A DNA stretch of 64,000 bases. Origin: Bacteroides zhangwenhongii (GTDB taxonomy: Bacteria > Bacteroidota > Bacteroidia > Bacteroidales > Bacteroidaceae). Positions 17,056 through 25,138 of this stretch are shown here, piece by piece; the first letter of the stretch is position 1; each line of letters opens with the position of its first letter. The notes beneath the pieces were generated by a model that saw nothing but the letters and a program-made list of their open reading frames with translations, ran no database searches and had not been told where the DNA came from. The stretch lies in contig NZ_CP059856.1 in NCBI RefSeq assembly GCF_009193325.2, positions 620,001 through 684,000 of the forward strand. Direction: 5' to 3'. The translations under genes and the position numbers were made by a program.

Positions 17056-19161
17056 ATGGAGTATTATGGAAAGATATTGTGCATATCCTACAATGACCTG
17101 ACTTACGATGACCGACCGGTGATGGTGAACGGAAAGGCAGACTACAGCAGAAGCCGCACGCTGAAAGGAGTTCATCCTTCCACTCTTTCCGAAGAAGAAC
17201 TTGCTCCCATCATGTCGATACCCAATTACAAGAAGTTAGCGGCAAAGGAGAAAATCAATGTAGTTCGATCCGGAAGAGGTCTGGGAGGTTACGTTTTGGT
17301 AGAAATAGCCACCATGCCCCTACGGTTTCAGGAAAGGATAAAACTAAAATACGGAGATATGAAAGAAGACGTAATAAGAAACTGGCTCGGCAGCCATTAC
17401 CACATCGATGCGAAAGCCCGGGAATTTTACACCCGGTTCCGTTTTGACAACGGAGATACACTGCCACCGGAACACATCCAAGAATATACGGTAAACGCTT
17501 CGGTAATTGAGGCAGTGATGCGTGCCATGGAGGATGCCACGTTTATGCGAAAGGCCATGAAGGCCGGGCCGGTGAACTGGGGCGAACTGGCAGGAGCCAT
17601 CAGTTACTACCAAGCAGAGTTCGGACATACCTTGCCTGTCAGTTCCAACCGCTTCAAGAAGCGTGTGAATGACTTCAAGGCCAACGGCTATGAAAGCCTT
17701 ATCAGCCGCAAGTTCATGAACCAGAACCGCCGGAAAGTGACCTATGACATTGAACGCCTGCTGCTGAGCATCGATGCCCAACCGGAGCAGCCCTTCAATA
17801 CCACCGTGTGGGAACAGTACAATCTATTTGTGCAAGGAGAACTGGAGCTATATGACCCCGAAACCGGCGAGGTGTTGAATCCGGCAGACTTTACCGACAA
17901 GGATGGAAATCCGCTGGTATTGAGCCCGGCCACAGTAGCCAACTACCTGAACAACCCCAAGAACAAGGCCCTTCGCGGTAAGCTGCACATGAGCCAATGG
18001 GATTTCAACAATGCCTACCGTCCTTATCATCTGCGCAGCATCGGTGAATATTCCTTGAGTAAGGTTTCTCTTGACGACCGCGACCTGCCGCGCCCAATGA
18101 AGGATGGCAACCGAGTGAAAGCCTATTATGCCTACGATGTGGTGAGCGGTGCTGTGGTGGGATATGCCTACAACCGGTACAAGACTACCGAGTTATTTTT
18201 AGACTGCATGCGAAACATGTTCCAGACCCTGGACCGGAACGGCATGTATATCCCCGCCGAGTTAGAAGTGGAACACCACCTGGTAAGCGACTTTGCCGAC
18301 GGATTGATGCAAGCCGGTACCGTCTTCCCCCTGATCCGCTGGTGTAACCCCGGGAACTCGCGTGAAAAACGTGCCGAGCACAAGAACCGCGAAAAGAAAT
18401 ACGGTGTGGAGAAACGCACGCAGGTAGGTATCGGCCGATGGTATGCCAAGCTGGAGGCCAACCGCCCGAAGGAAGAAAAGGTGTATGACGAAAAGAACAA
18501 CACCTACAAGGTGAAGACCTATAGTTATGAAGAATTGGTAGCCGATGATATACGCGCCATTGAGACCTTCAACGCACAGCCTCACCCCAACCAAAAGCGC
18601 TATCCGGGCATGAGCCGTTGGGATGTGCTTTGCGCCCATCAGAACCCGAACCTTGCACCTTGGGACAAGGCCGTTCTTTACCGGTTCATCGGACAGCACA
18701 CCGAAACAACCATCCGGCAGAACACCTACTGCACGGTGATGTACAACCAATACGGACTGCCCAGCCCGGAAATCATCGAAAAGCTGGAGCCGAGGAACTA
18801 CAAGGTAGATGCCTATTATCTGCCCGATGCCGACGGAACCATCAACGAGGTATATATCTACCAGAACGGACGATATATCGCCACCTGCAAGCCCGTAGCC
18901 CGTTACAATGAGAATACAGCCGAGCAGACCGAGTACGACAAGGCAGCCTATACCGAACAGTCCAAGTATGTAGCTCAATTCGACAAGATGATGAAGGACG
19001 GCAAGATCAAGCGTGTGGGCATCCTTGCCAAAGAGGAAGCAAAGCTGATAACAGAGGTACAGGCGGAAGCCGTTCCCCTTCCTGCACAAGCCGAGGAAGA
19101 AGATTACTCAGCCTATATGGACATCAGTGCCTTCGAGCATGATGCAGTAGCCAAGATATAA
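17056..19161 (+). CDS. MuA-like DDE transposase
   Basis: The 701-aa length is close to MuA (663 aa). The N-terminal 200 residues hold DNA-binding segments (ASVIEAVMRAMED, SSNRFKKRVNDFKANGYESL). An RNase H-like catalytic core runs from about 300 to 500. YYAYDVVSGAVVGYAY carries the first Asp and CNPGNSREKRAEHKN the Glu. The middle acid is less certain, in ELEVEHHLVSDF. The C-terminal tail (VGILAKEEAKL onward) would contact MuB. It catalyses replicative transposition at the phage ends. A helper ATPase follows 36 nt downstream, as in Mu A-B. Confidence 0.88.
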   Translation: MEYYGKILCISYNDLTYDDRPVMVNGKADYSRSRTLKGVHPSTLSEEELAPIMSIPNYKKLAAKEKINVVRSGRGLGGYVLVEIATMPLRFQERIKLKYGDMKEDVIRNWLGSHYHIDAKAREFYTRFRFDNGDTLPPEHIQEYTVNASVIEAVMRAMEDATFMRKAMKAGPVNWGELAGAISYYQAEFGHTLPVSSNRFKKRVNDFKANGYESLISRKFMNQNRRKVTYDIERLLLSIDAQPEQPFNTTVWEQYNLFVQGELELYDPETGEVLNPADFTDKDGNPLVLSPATVANYLNNPKNKALRGKLHMSQWDFNNAYRPYHLRSIGEYSLSKVSLDDRDLPRPMKDGNRVKAYYAYDVVSGAVVGYAYNRYKTTELFLDCMRNMFQTLDRNGMYIPAELEVEHHLVSDFADGLMQAGTVFPLIRWCNPGNSREKRAEHKNREKKYGVEKRTQVGIGRWYAKLEANRPKEEKVYDEKNNTYKVKTYSYEELVADDIRAIETFNAQPHPNQKRYPGMSRWDVLCAHQNPNLAPWDKAVLYRFIGQHTETTIRQNTYCTVMYNQYGLPSPEIIEKLEPRNYKVDAYYLPDADGTINEVYIYQNGRYIATCKPVARYNENTAEQTEYDKAAYTEQSKYVAQFDKMMKDGKIKRVGILAKEEAKLITEVQAEAVPLPAQAEEEDYSAYMDISAFEHDAVAKI

Positions 19162-19197
19162 TTAACGACGTTAGAACGAATTTAAAACAGCATTCAA

Positions 19198-20079
19198 ATG
19201 GAAATAACAAATGAAGTAAAGCAACGTATTGTGGCAGCGATAGCCACCGACCGTGAAAATTATCCCAGTGACAACCGCCATGCCACGGCACTGGGCATAG
19301 CCCCCAGCGTTTACAATGCCATCAAGCGGGGCAATTATGAAAAGCAGGTCAGTGATGCCAACTGGGTAGGTATAGCCCGAAGATTAGGCGTGCAACTGCG
19401 TACAGAAATACCTTGGCTGGCAGCACAGACCCCGACCTACGTGTTTGTGAGCAAGCAGCTGGAAGTGTGCCAGGGAAGCGGGCTGAGTGCCATCCTGTGC
19501 GATATGCCCAATATCGGCAAGACCTTTACAGCGAAAGCTTACGTGAAGCAGCACAAGCACGCCGTATATGTGGACTGCAGCCAGGTGAAGACCAAACTGA
19601 AGCTGATACGCTACATTGCCAAGGAATTCGGTGTGACCAGCAACGGACGCTATAGCGACGTGTATGAGGATCTGGTGGCCTACCTGCGCACGATTGATAC
19701 GCCCCTGGTTATCCTGGATGAAGCCGGGGACCTGCAGTATGAAGCCTTCCTGGAGTTAAAGGCGCTTTGGAACGCTACGGAACGCTGCTGTGCCTGGTAT
19801 ATGATGGGTGCCGACGGATTAAAGGAGAAGATCAACCGCGCCATCGAAGGCAAGAAGGTGGGCTATACCGAAATGTTGAGCCGCTACGGTGACTCCTACA
19901 GCAAGGTGACCCCGGACGATGCGCAGGAACGCGAAAAGTTTCTGAAGGCACAGGCTGCCATCGTCGCAAAAATCAATGCCCCGGACGGTGCCGACATTGC
20001 CAAGATTGTTCATAGCACCGGAGGCGGCTTGCGGCGCGTATATACCGAAATCGAAAAATTAAGGAGGATGCAGGCATGA
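19198..20079 (+). CDS. MuB-like AAA+ ATPase, transposition target selector
   Basis: The 293-aa protein has an N-terminal helix-turn-helix region (about 20-65, NRHATALGIAPSVYNAIKRG). The AAA core has a Walker A in LCDMPNIGKTFTAKAY and a Walker B in LVILDEAGDLQYEA. The arrangement matches MuB, which coats target DNA and delivers it to the transposase. It overlaps the next gene by 4 nt. Confidence 0.88.
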   Translation: MEITNEVKQRIVAAIATDRENYPSDNRHATALGIAPSVYNAIKRGNYEKQVSDANWVGIARRLGVQLRTEIPWLAAQTPTYVFVSKQLEVCQGSGLSAILCDMPNIGKTFTAKAYVKQHKHAVYVDCSQVKTKLKLIRYIAKEFGVTSNGRYSDVYEDLVAYLRTIDTPLVILDEAGDLQYEAFLELKALWNATERCCAWYMMGADGLKEKINRAIEGKKVGYTEMLSRYGDSYSKVTPDDAQEREKFLKAQAAIVAKINAPDGADIAKIVHSTGGGLRRVYTEIEKLRRMQA

Positions 20080-20333
20080 TAAGCAAGATAGAAATGCAAG
20101 CGATGGATGCTGTTATCGGTATCCATCGCGAGATGAGAAAAGCGAATGAGATAGACTGGGAACAGCGCAGATATGAAATTGCCAAAAGCATGCTTCCGGT
20201 AGTAAGAAGCAATTCATCAGGTATAATGTCTATAAAACAAGTTGCCAGACTTGCTGTGGACTATGCTGATGCTCTTATTGAAGAATTGAAAGGAGGTAAC
20301 CGTGAAACTGAAGAGAGCCTACAGTCCCGGTGA
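20076..20333 (+). CDS. Small early phage protein, unknown
   Basis: The 85-aa helical protein (MISKIEMQAMDAVIGIHREM) overlaps the MuB-like gene by 4 nt and the next gene by 32 nt, so translation is probably coupled. Function not recognised. Confidence 0.55.
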   Translation: MISKIEMQAMDAVIGIHREMRKANEIDWEQRRYEIAKSMLPVVRSNSSGIMSIKQVARLAVDYADALIEELKGGNRETEESLQSR

Positions 20334-20964
20334 GGTGCTGAACATGAAGATTCCCCGGTTCGAGTTTTCCGGGGACTGGCAAACCTCGATAGGCAACCCG
20401 GCCAAGAGCGGCGTGTGGATTATTTGGGGAGCCAGCGGAAACGGTAAGAGCAGCTTTGTGATGCAGCTGGCCAAGTACCTGTGTAGCTTCGGACGCGTAA
20501 TTTATGACAGTTTGGAAGAAAGTACCGGTTTGTCGTTCCAGATGAGCCTGAAACGGCACAAGATGGGTGAAGTGAAAAAGAAGCTGATTATCCTTGACCA
20601 GGAACCGATGGAGCAATTGGAGGAACGGTTACGGCGCAGAGGCAGTCCCGGAATCGTGATTATCGACAGCTTCCAATACAGCGGCTTGAACTACAAAACC
20701 TACAAGGAGTTCAAGGAACGTCATCCCAAGAAACTGTTTATCTTCATCAGCCATGCCGAGGGGCTTCATCCGGCAGGTAGAAGCGCCCGCAAGGTGGAAT
20801 ATGATGCCGATGTGAAAATCATGGTAAGCTGTTTCAAAGCCTGGTGCAAAAGCCGCTTTATGGAGCGGCCCGGTGAGCCCTACGTGATATGGGAAGAAGG
20901 TGCTGCCAAAACATTGAAGGACGATAATATGGAGGATTATTTGAATGATGGAATGGGAGAATAA
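20302..20964 (+). CDS. RecA/DnaB-fold P-loop ATPase
   Basis: The 220-aa protein begins at a GTG 3 nt after a strong Shine-Dalgarno sequence (AAAGGAGGTAA), unusual in Bacteroidetes and decisive for this start. Walker A is WGASGNGKSSFVMQLAKYL, a Walker B is GIVIIDSFQYSG, and FIFISHAEG is like the sensor strand of RecA/DnaB-type motors. The family usually handles single-stranded DNA in replication or recombination. In a Mu-like early operon it may help remodel transposition intermediates, an inference. Confidence 0.75.
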   Translation: MKLKRAYSPGEVLNMKIPRFEFSGDWQTSIGNPAKSGVWIIWGASGNGKSSFVMQLAKYLCSFGRVIYDSLEESTGLSFQMSLKRHKMGEVKKKLIILDQEPMEQLEERLRRRGSPGIVIIDSFQYSGLNYKTYKEFKERHPKKLFIFISHAEGLHPAGRSARKVEYDADVKIMVSCFKAWCKSRFMERPGEPYVIWEEGAAKTLKDDNMEDYLNDGMGE

Positions 20965-21166
20965 GCTGTACCAGATACTCCTGAAAGAACAGGAAGCGGA
21001 GGCCGTGGTGGACGATTGGGTAGAACGTAACATACAAAGCGACCTCCGTCTGCGCAGGGCCAAGACAAAGGGACACGTAGTGATAGAAACCAGGGATGTG
21101 ATGTTTGCTCGGAATATTCAGGTATGGCATCCGTCCTGCCAAATAAACATTAAAGATTTGAAGTGA
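20945..21166 (+). CDS. Small early phage protein, unknown
   Basis: The 73-aa protein (MMEWENKLYQILLKEQEAEA) has an acidic first half and a basic second half (LRLRRAKTKG). It overlaps the ATPase gene by 20 nt and the next gene at TGATG. Function unknown. Confidence 0.55.
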   Translation: MMEWENKLYQILLKEQEAEAVVDDWVERNIQSDLRLRRAKTKGHVVIETRDVMFARNIQVWHPSCQINIKDLK

Positions 21167-21636
21167 TGGAAAAGAAAGAAGAAAAGAAAGTGTGCTGCAT
21201 CTGCGGCAAAGAGTATGAGGGCTACGGATACAATCCGTTCCCGGTGAAAGAAGAAGGCTGCTGCTGCCAATCGTGCAACTACAGTGTGGTGGTTCCGGAA
21301 CGGTGGGAACGACACAAGGCTTTTCAACGTGGTGAAGCGACCGGTGCCGGGAAAGTGTACATCAGCGGAGCCATCGCGCACTATGATATGAATGAGCGCA
21401 AGGAAGCCTTCAGCCGTGCCGAGGAGAAACTGATGGCACAAGGCTATGATCCTGTAAACCCTTTCAGGAACGGATTGCCGGATGAAGCTCATTGGAGAGC
21501 CCACATGCGGGCCGACATTGCCCTGTTGCTGGCTTGTGACTATATCTACATGCTGAAGGACTGGGAACTGAGCAAGGGAGCCAAACTGGAGCTTGACGTA
21601 GCCAGTTCGTGTGGCATTAAAGTATTGTTTGAATAA
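21166..21636 (+). CDS. Zinc-ribbon plus DUF4406-like nucleoside-binding protein
   Basis: The 156-aa protein joins two parts. Residues 8-40 have a zinc-ribbon pattern (CCICGKEYEGYG, then CCCQSCNY). Residues about 58-156 look like DUF4406/nucleoside 2-deoxyribosyltransferase-like proteins: KVYISGAIAHYDMNERK, YDPVNPF, WRAHMRADIALLLACDYIYML, WELSKGAKLELDVA. These act on or bind nucleosides. A link to the thymidylate-synthase-like gene at 54781 is possible but unproved. Confidence 0.65.
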   Translation: MEKKEEKKVCCICGKEYEGYGYNPFPVKEEGCCCQSCNYSVVVPERWERHKAFQRGEATGAGKVYISGAIAHYDMNERKEAFSRAEEKLMAQGYDPVNPFRNGLPDEAHWRAHMRADIALLLACDYIYMLKDWELSKGAKLELDVASSCGIKVLFE

Positions 21637-21654
21637 CCTTTTAATAGTGAATGT

Positions 21655-21888
21655 ATGGAAGAAAAACAGAAAGTTCAGGTCGTATTTGAATTTGACCGTT
21701 CCGAGTATGACGCGTATCTCTTTTTGATGAATCAAAAGAAGACGAAAGAGGTAGAGCAAATATGGAACACCATGAGCGGTGAGCCTGTGGTTGCGGATAT
21801 TGATTTGTTTGAAGAGGACAGCCAGTCTGTAAAACTTATGATGATAAGTTTGGCAATTCTTTCAGTGGAGAAAAAAGTGAAAGGATGA
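21655..21888 (+). CDS. Small early phage protein, unknown
   Basis: The 77-aa protein (MEEKQKVQVVFEFDRSEYDA) has a beta strand then helices. It ends one base before the next start codon. No family is recognised. Confidence 0.55.
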   Translation: MEEKQKVQVVFEFDRSEYDAYLFLMNQKKTKEVEQIWNTMSGEPVVADIDLFEEDSQSVKLMMISLAILSVEKKVKG

Positions 21889-21889
21889 T

Positions 21890-22312
21890 ATGGCACAGGA
21901 AGTAACCAATTTCGCCCGGTTCTATGCATTGTTCAACAAACTGCCTTATCAGGGCGATCGGGAGGAATTCAAAAAACAAATCGTGCTGCAGTACACGTGG
22001 AACCGGACAGACAGTCTGAAGGAAATGACGGCCAAGGAGTATGAAGTTTGTTGTACTGCTCTGGAGAAACTGAGCGGACAAGACGAATGGCGGCAGAAAC
22101 TTCGCGAGGAACTGCGACGGAAACGCAGCGTCTGCCTGAAGCTGATGCAACAGTTGGGTATAGACACCACCGACTGGAACCGGGTGAACGAATTCTGCAA
22201 CAACCCCCGGATAGCCGGCAAGCCCTTTGTTCAGGTTAGTACAGCCGAGCTGGAACAACTGGCCATCAAACTGCGGGCTATCCAACGAAAAGGAGGTTTA
22301 ACCGATAAATAG
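21890..22312 (+). CDS. GemA/Gp16-like phage regulatory protein
   Basis: The 140-aa protein has a basic middle (KLREELRRKRSVCLKLMQQL) and an ending (FCNNPRIAGKPFVQVSTAEL, then LAIKLRAIQRKGG) resembling the Mu Gp16/GemA family (DUF1018), which modulates host and phage early gene expression. It is in the same part of the early operon as in Mu. Assignment is by pattern and order, not by search. Confidence 0.6.
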   Translation: MAQEVTNFARFYALFNKLPYQGDREEFKKQIVLQYTWNRTDSLKEMTAKEYEVCCTALEKLSGQDEWRQKLREELRRKRSVCLKLMQQLGIDTTDWNRVNEFCNNPRIAGKPFVQVSTAELEQLAIKLRAIQRKGGLTDK

Positions 22313-22318
22313 AGCAAT

Positions 22319-22504
22319 ATGGATAAAAAAGCACATGAAGCGCTTGAGCGCATAAGAAAAGACGTGACCCTTACGACATCCGATATGGAGAACCAGGATG
22401 CAGCGGAGTTTTTCAACGAACTGGCCGACTGGGCGTATGCCAATGGGGAGGCCATGCTGATAGACGATGAACCGGAAAAGCAGGATGATTATGAGGATAG
22501 ATGA
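22319..22504 (+). CDS. Small acidic phage protein, unknown
   Basis: The 61-aa acidic protein (MDKKAHEALERIRKDVTLTT) ends in DDEPEKQDDYEDR and overlaps the next gene by 14 nt. Function unknown. Confidence 0.5.
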   Translation: MDKKAHEALERIRKDVTLTTSDMENQDAAEFFNELADWAYANGEAMLIDDEPEKQDDYEDR

Positions 22505-22688
22505 CCAAGACAAGCTGATAAAAGCGGGGTTCTGTATAATACGAAAGGATGATTATCCAGGCCCGAGGATAAAGATGTGTACCGGCATAAACGGTGGCTG
22601 GAAGACATACAAGAAGTTTGAAACCAAAGCAGAAAGAGACAGGACATTCGCTTTGCTGCTGAAGGATGACAAAGTAATAGCTGATTAA
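22491..22688 (+). CDS. Small phage protein, unknown
   Basis: The ATG at 22491 gives 65 aa (MRIDDQDKLIKAGFCIIRKD) with a beta-rich core. The frame opens at 22467, but that start lies inside the previous gene. Function unknown. Confidence 0.5.
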   Translation: MRIDDQDKLIKAGFCIIRKDDYPGPRIKMCTGINGGWKTYKKFETKAERDRTFALLLKDDKVIAD

Positions 22689-22706
22689 CAACTAAAATGA
22701 TTTAAA

Positions 22707-23369
22707 ATGGAAAAGAACAATCAAAGTGTGGACATCAAGTCCCTGAGTAAAGAACAGCGAGCAGCCCTCATGGCCCAGCTGCAGCAAGAAGAGAAAGAAG
22801 ACCGCATCGCCCGTCGTGAAACTTACGAGGCATTACGCGGTGAGTTTATGCACGAAGTAAAGACCAACGTTCTTGAGATGGTGAATGCCGTGACCGGGTT
22901 CCGCGGATGGCTGGAAAAAGAAGCCGATGCCTTTACCAAGGTGATGAAGGAATACGGCCAGGTGAAAAGCGACGAACAGCGCAGCTATACCATTACGGAC
23001 GGAGACTTCCGTCTGGAAGTGAAAAGCAACAAGGTGAAAGGCTTCGATGAACGAGCCGACATGGCAGCCGACCGTCTGATTGACTATTTGAAGCGCTACA
23101 TGCAGAACAGCGAGAAAGGTTCTGATGATCCGATGTATCAGATGGCCATGACCCTGCTGGAGCGCAACAAGATGGGCGACCTGGACTACAAGAGCATTTC
23201 AAAGCTGTATGAACTGGAAGATAAGTTCGATGAAGAGTATGCAGACATCATGCGCCTGTTCAAGGAAGCTAATGTAGTGCAGCGCAATGCCACCAACTAC
23301 TACTTCAGCCGCCGCAACCCTGAAAACGGCGTATGGACCCGCATTGAACCCAGTTTCTGCCGTTTGTAG
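22707..23369 (+). CDS. DUF3164-like Mu-type early protein
   Basis: The 220-aa protein has a helical N-terminus (SLSKEQRAALMAQLQQEEKE) and a middle part RSYTITDGDFRLEVKSNKVKG. The later DYKSISKLYELEDKFDE and final PENGVWTRIEPSF resemble the DUF3164 proteins found in many Mu-like early operons. Function is not known. It is the last gene before a strong terminator. Confidence 0.65.
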   Translation: MEKNNQSVDIKSLSKEQRAALMAQLQQEEKEDRIARRETYEALRGEFMHEVKTNVLEMVNAVTGFRGWLEKEADAFTKVMKEYGQVKSDEQRSYTITDGDFRLEVKSNKVKGFDERADMAADRLIDYLKRYMQNSEKGSDDPMYQMAMTLLERNKMGDLDYKSISKLYELEDKFDEEYADIMRLFKEANVVQRNATNYYFSRRNPENGVWTRIEPSFCRL

Positions 23370-23395
23370 CCGAAACCCGTTAACCCTATAAACAG

Positions 23396-23432
23396 AAAGC
23401 GCCGCAGTTGTTATAATTGCGGCGCTTTTGTT
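23396..23432 (+). terminator. Rho-independent terminator of the early operon
   Basis: AAAGCGCCGCA at 23396 pairs perfectly with TGCGGCGCTTT at 23418, with Ts following. It lies 27 nt after the DUF3164-like stop. Confidence 0.85.
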
Positions 23433-23454
23433 CTTAAAATAGATGGAAATCAGT

Positions 23455-23462
23455 TATTTTTG
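23455..23462 (+). promoter_or_regulatory. -7 box after the early operon
   Basis: TATTTTTG fits TAnnTTTG and lies 18 nt before the ATG at 23480, giving that gene its own promoter. Confidence 0.5.
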
Positions 23463-23479
23463 TAAGAGAAATAAAATGT

Positions 23480-23749
23480 ATGGGCAAAGGACGGGATAAA
23501 GAACTGATCAAGCTGCGTGACGAGGCACTATGCCGTCGTTACTACTATTGGACAGAAATACAGCGGTTGCGGTTCGACGATGCTTTAAAAGTGTTGTCGG
23601 AGCGCGAATTCTTTATATCCGAGGAACGTATCATGACCATCATCCGCCGGAAATCACGTGAGGGAACAGACTACAATCTGAAGCCTGTTCCCAAGGTGAA
23701 AGCCCCCCGTCTGACTGCCGCCCAGCTGGAACTATTCCCCATAAGATGA
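23480..23749 (+). CDS. Small basic phage protein, possible regulator
   Basis: The 89-aa protein has its own promoter and sits between the early terminator and the late leftward operon, the place of Mu mor/C-type regulators. It starts MGKGRDKELIKLRDEALCRR and has a possible HTH in EREFFISEERIMTIIRRKSR. The 3' end overlaps the convergent gene by 18 nt. A regulatory role is inferred from place and charge only. Confidence 0.5.
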   Translation: MGKGRDKELIKLRDEALCRRYYYWTEIQRLRFDDALKVLSEREFFISEERIMTIIRRKSREGTDYNLKPVPKVKAPRLTAAQLELFPIR

Positions 23750-24193
23750 CGGCATGGCCGATTCATCGTGCAGTGTGAATGAGAACGTCATTTCATAGAC
23801 CTTGATGTAATGCGGCATGGCATACGAACGGCTTTTCTCGCGTACCAGCGGCGAAGCGTTGTCCGTGCATTGCAGACACTGCAGCGACTTGTATAATTTC
23901 TTGGCCAGCTGCTGCCTTTCCCTCACCTTGTCATACGTGCCGGATGCGTAGCTTGTATCGTCGTAACAATCGATGGCCAGCCGGACGGTCAGTGCGGATT
24001 CGCTTTTCTGTGCCCCGTATCCGAGGTCGTGCCAGTCGGAGTTTGTATTTCCGATTAATACACAAGGGAAAGTGACCGGGTACTGGTCTTCTTCTGCTCC
24101 CATTTCCAATTGTCCGTAGTCCTCGTCGATGAGAGAGAGTTCCGGCATTTCCTGTGCAATCTGTTCCATGATTGCGATAAAAATTTCGTCCAT
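23732..24193 (-). CDS. Putative tail-completion/neck protein
   Basis: The 153-aa protein is the last gene of the leftward late operon. MDEIFIAIMEQIAQEMPELS, then FPCVLIGNTNSDWHDLG and TVRLAIDCYDDTS form an alpha/beta pattern like small tail-terminator or neck proteins (Mu gp37 and lambda gpU position). This is an inference from gene order after the gpG-like protein. Confidence 0.5.
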   Translation of the reverse strand: MDEIFIAIMEQIAQEMPELSLIDEDYGQLEMGAEEDQYPVTFPCVLIGNTNSDWHDLGYGAQKSESALTVRLAIDCYDDTSYASGTYDKVRERQQLAKKLYKSLQCLQCTDNASPLVREKSRSYAMPHYIKVYEMTFSFTLHDESAMPSSYGE

Positions 24194-24197
24194 ATCG

Positions 24198-24827
24198 TTA
24201 TTGGTTTAAAATGTTGGTAATTTCCTGGTCCACCTTTTCCCGGATACGCCGGTTCAATTCTTCGCTTTCGCCCATGAACTGGCGCTGCGGGATGCGGATG
24301 TGCAGTTTCTTTTTTTGGGTAAGCGCCATGTTCCTCCAGAACTGTGCCTGCGGATTCAGTTCCTTCGGCTTGGAACGTCGTTTGACGCGTTTCTTTTGCC
24401 CTGTGCCGGTTTTTTTTCTTTTTCCCGAAGCCTTGTAGAACTTGGCCCATGCAAAGCGCCTCATGCGGTCTGTGACGGTGACATCGATTTCCCCGCCCCA
24501 GTTGTTGATGGGTGCATAGACCACCTCGTTGAATACCCTTACCCGGTAGTCTGCAGGTGTATATCCGACCGATTTGAACAGATGTTTCCTGCCGGAGAGC
24601 AGCGTTCCATAATTGCTGGCGGCATCGAAACCTCCCGAGGACAGCCGTTTGGCTTTGGGCCAAGGGTGAAGACCGCCATTGACAAATCCACCCTGCCGGA
24701 AGTTATCCTGAAAATGGTCTTTGGCCATTCGTCCTACCATGACTGGCATTTTGCGGCGCATCATACTGTCCAGCCTGTCACGTTTCCGCTTTATCATTTC
24801 CGTAAAATCTTTTATGTCCATAATCAT
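24198..24827 (-). CDS. Phage virion morphogenesis protein (Mu gpG-like)
   Basis: The 209-aa basic protein contains MAKDHFQDNFRQGGFVNGGLH, then PWPKAKRL, NYGTLLSGRKHLFKSVGY and VVYAPINNWGG. This order is the signature of the phage virion morphogenesis family (gpG of Mu, gpS of P2), used in tail completion. An internal start at 24821 is also possible. Confidence 0.75.
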   Translation of the reverse strand: MIMDIKDFTEMIKRKRDRLDSMMRRKMPVMVGRMAKDHFQDNFRQGGFVNGGLHPWPKAKRLSSGGFDAASNYGTLLSGRKHLFKSVGYTPADYRVRVFNEVVYAPINNWGGEIDVTVTDRMRRFAWAKFYKASGKRKKTGTGQKKRVKRRSKPKELNPQAQFWRNMALTQKKKLHIRIPQRQFMGESEELNRRIREKVDQEITNILNQ

Positions 24828-24848
24828 CAGTAATTCAAGAATAATTTA

Positions 24849-24856
24849 TAACTTTG
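24849..24856 (+). promoter_or_regulatory. -7 box of the candidate immunity gene
   Basis: TAACTTTG fits TAnnTTTG and lies 34 nt before the ATG at 24890. It points against the surrounding late operon, so this gene can be expressed in the lysogen. Confidence 0.6.
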
Positions 24857-24889
24857 CAACCGAGGCTTCCAATATGCCTTTTATGCGTT

Positions 24890-25138
24890 ATGAATATACC
24901 GGAACAAGTAAAGAACGAGGCCCGTGTACTTATTGAGCAATACGGTGACACCTTCGAATACCTTGGTATTTATGAAGGCCAGGAAGCCTATGTGTTCAAG
25001 TTTCCGGGGGACTCCTGTACCGGTTATCCTTTCGTCTATCTGTATGACGGTAAAGACGCAACCGAAATAACCGGTCCGTTATCCCTTGACGTTATCGATT
25101 CATGTATCGAAAATATCGAGGAAGGAGACATCGAATAG
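24890..25138 (+). CDS. Small protein opposite the MuF toxin, candidate immunity protein
   Basis: The ATG at 24890, after its own -7 box, gives 82 acidic aa (MNIPEQVKNEARVLIEQYGD, later YVFKFPGDSCTGYPFVYLYD). It runs against the late operon, and its 3' end overlaps the toxin-domain 3' end by 39 nt. A small acidic protein with independent expression directly beside a polymorphic toxin domain is the usual immunity arrangement. No family is recognised, so the role is inferred from context. Confidence 0.55.
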   Translation: MNIPEQVKNEARVLIEQYGDTFEYLGIYEGQEAYVFKFPGDSCTGYPFVYLYDGKDATEITGPLSLDVIDSCIENIEEGDIE

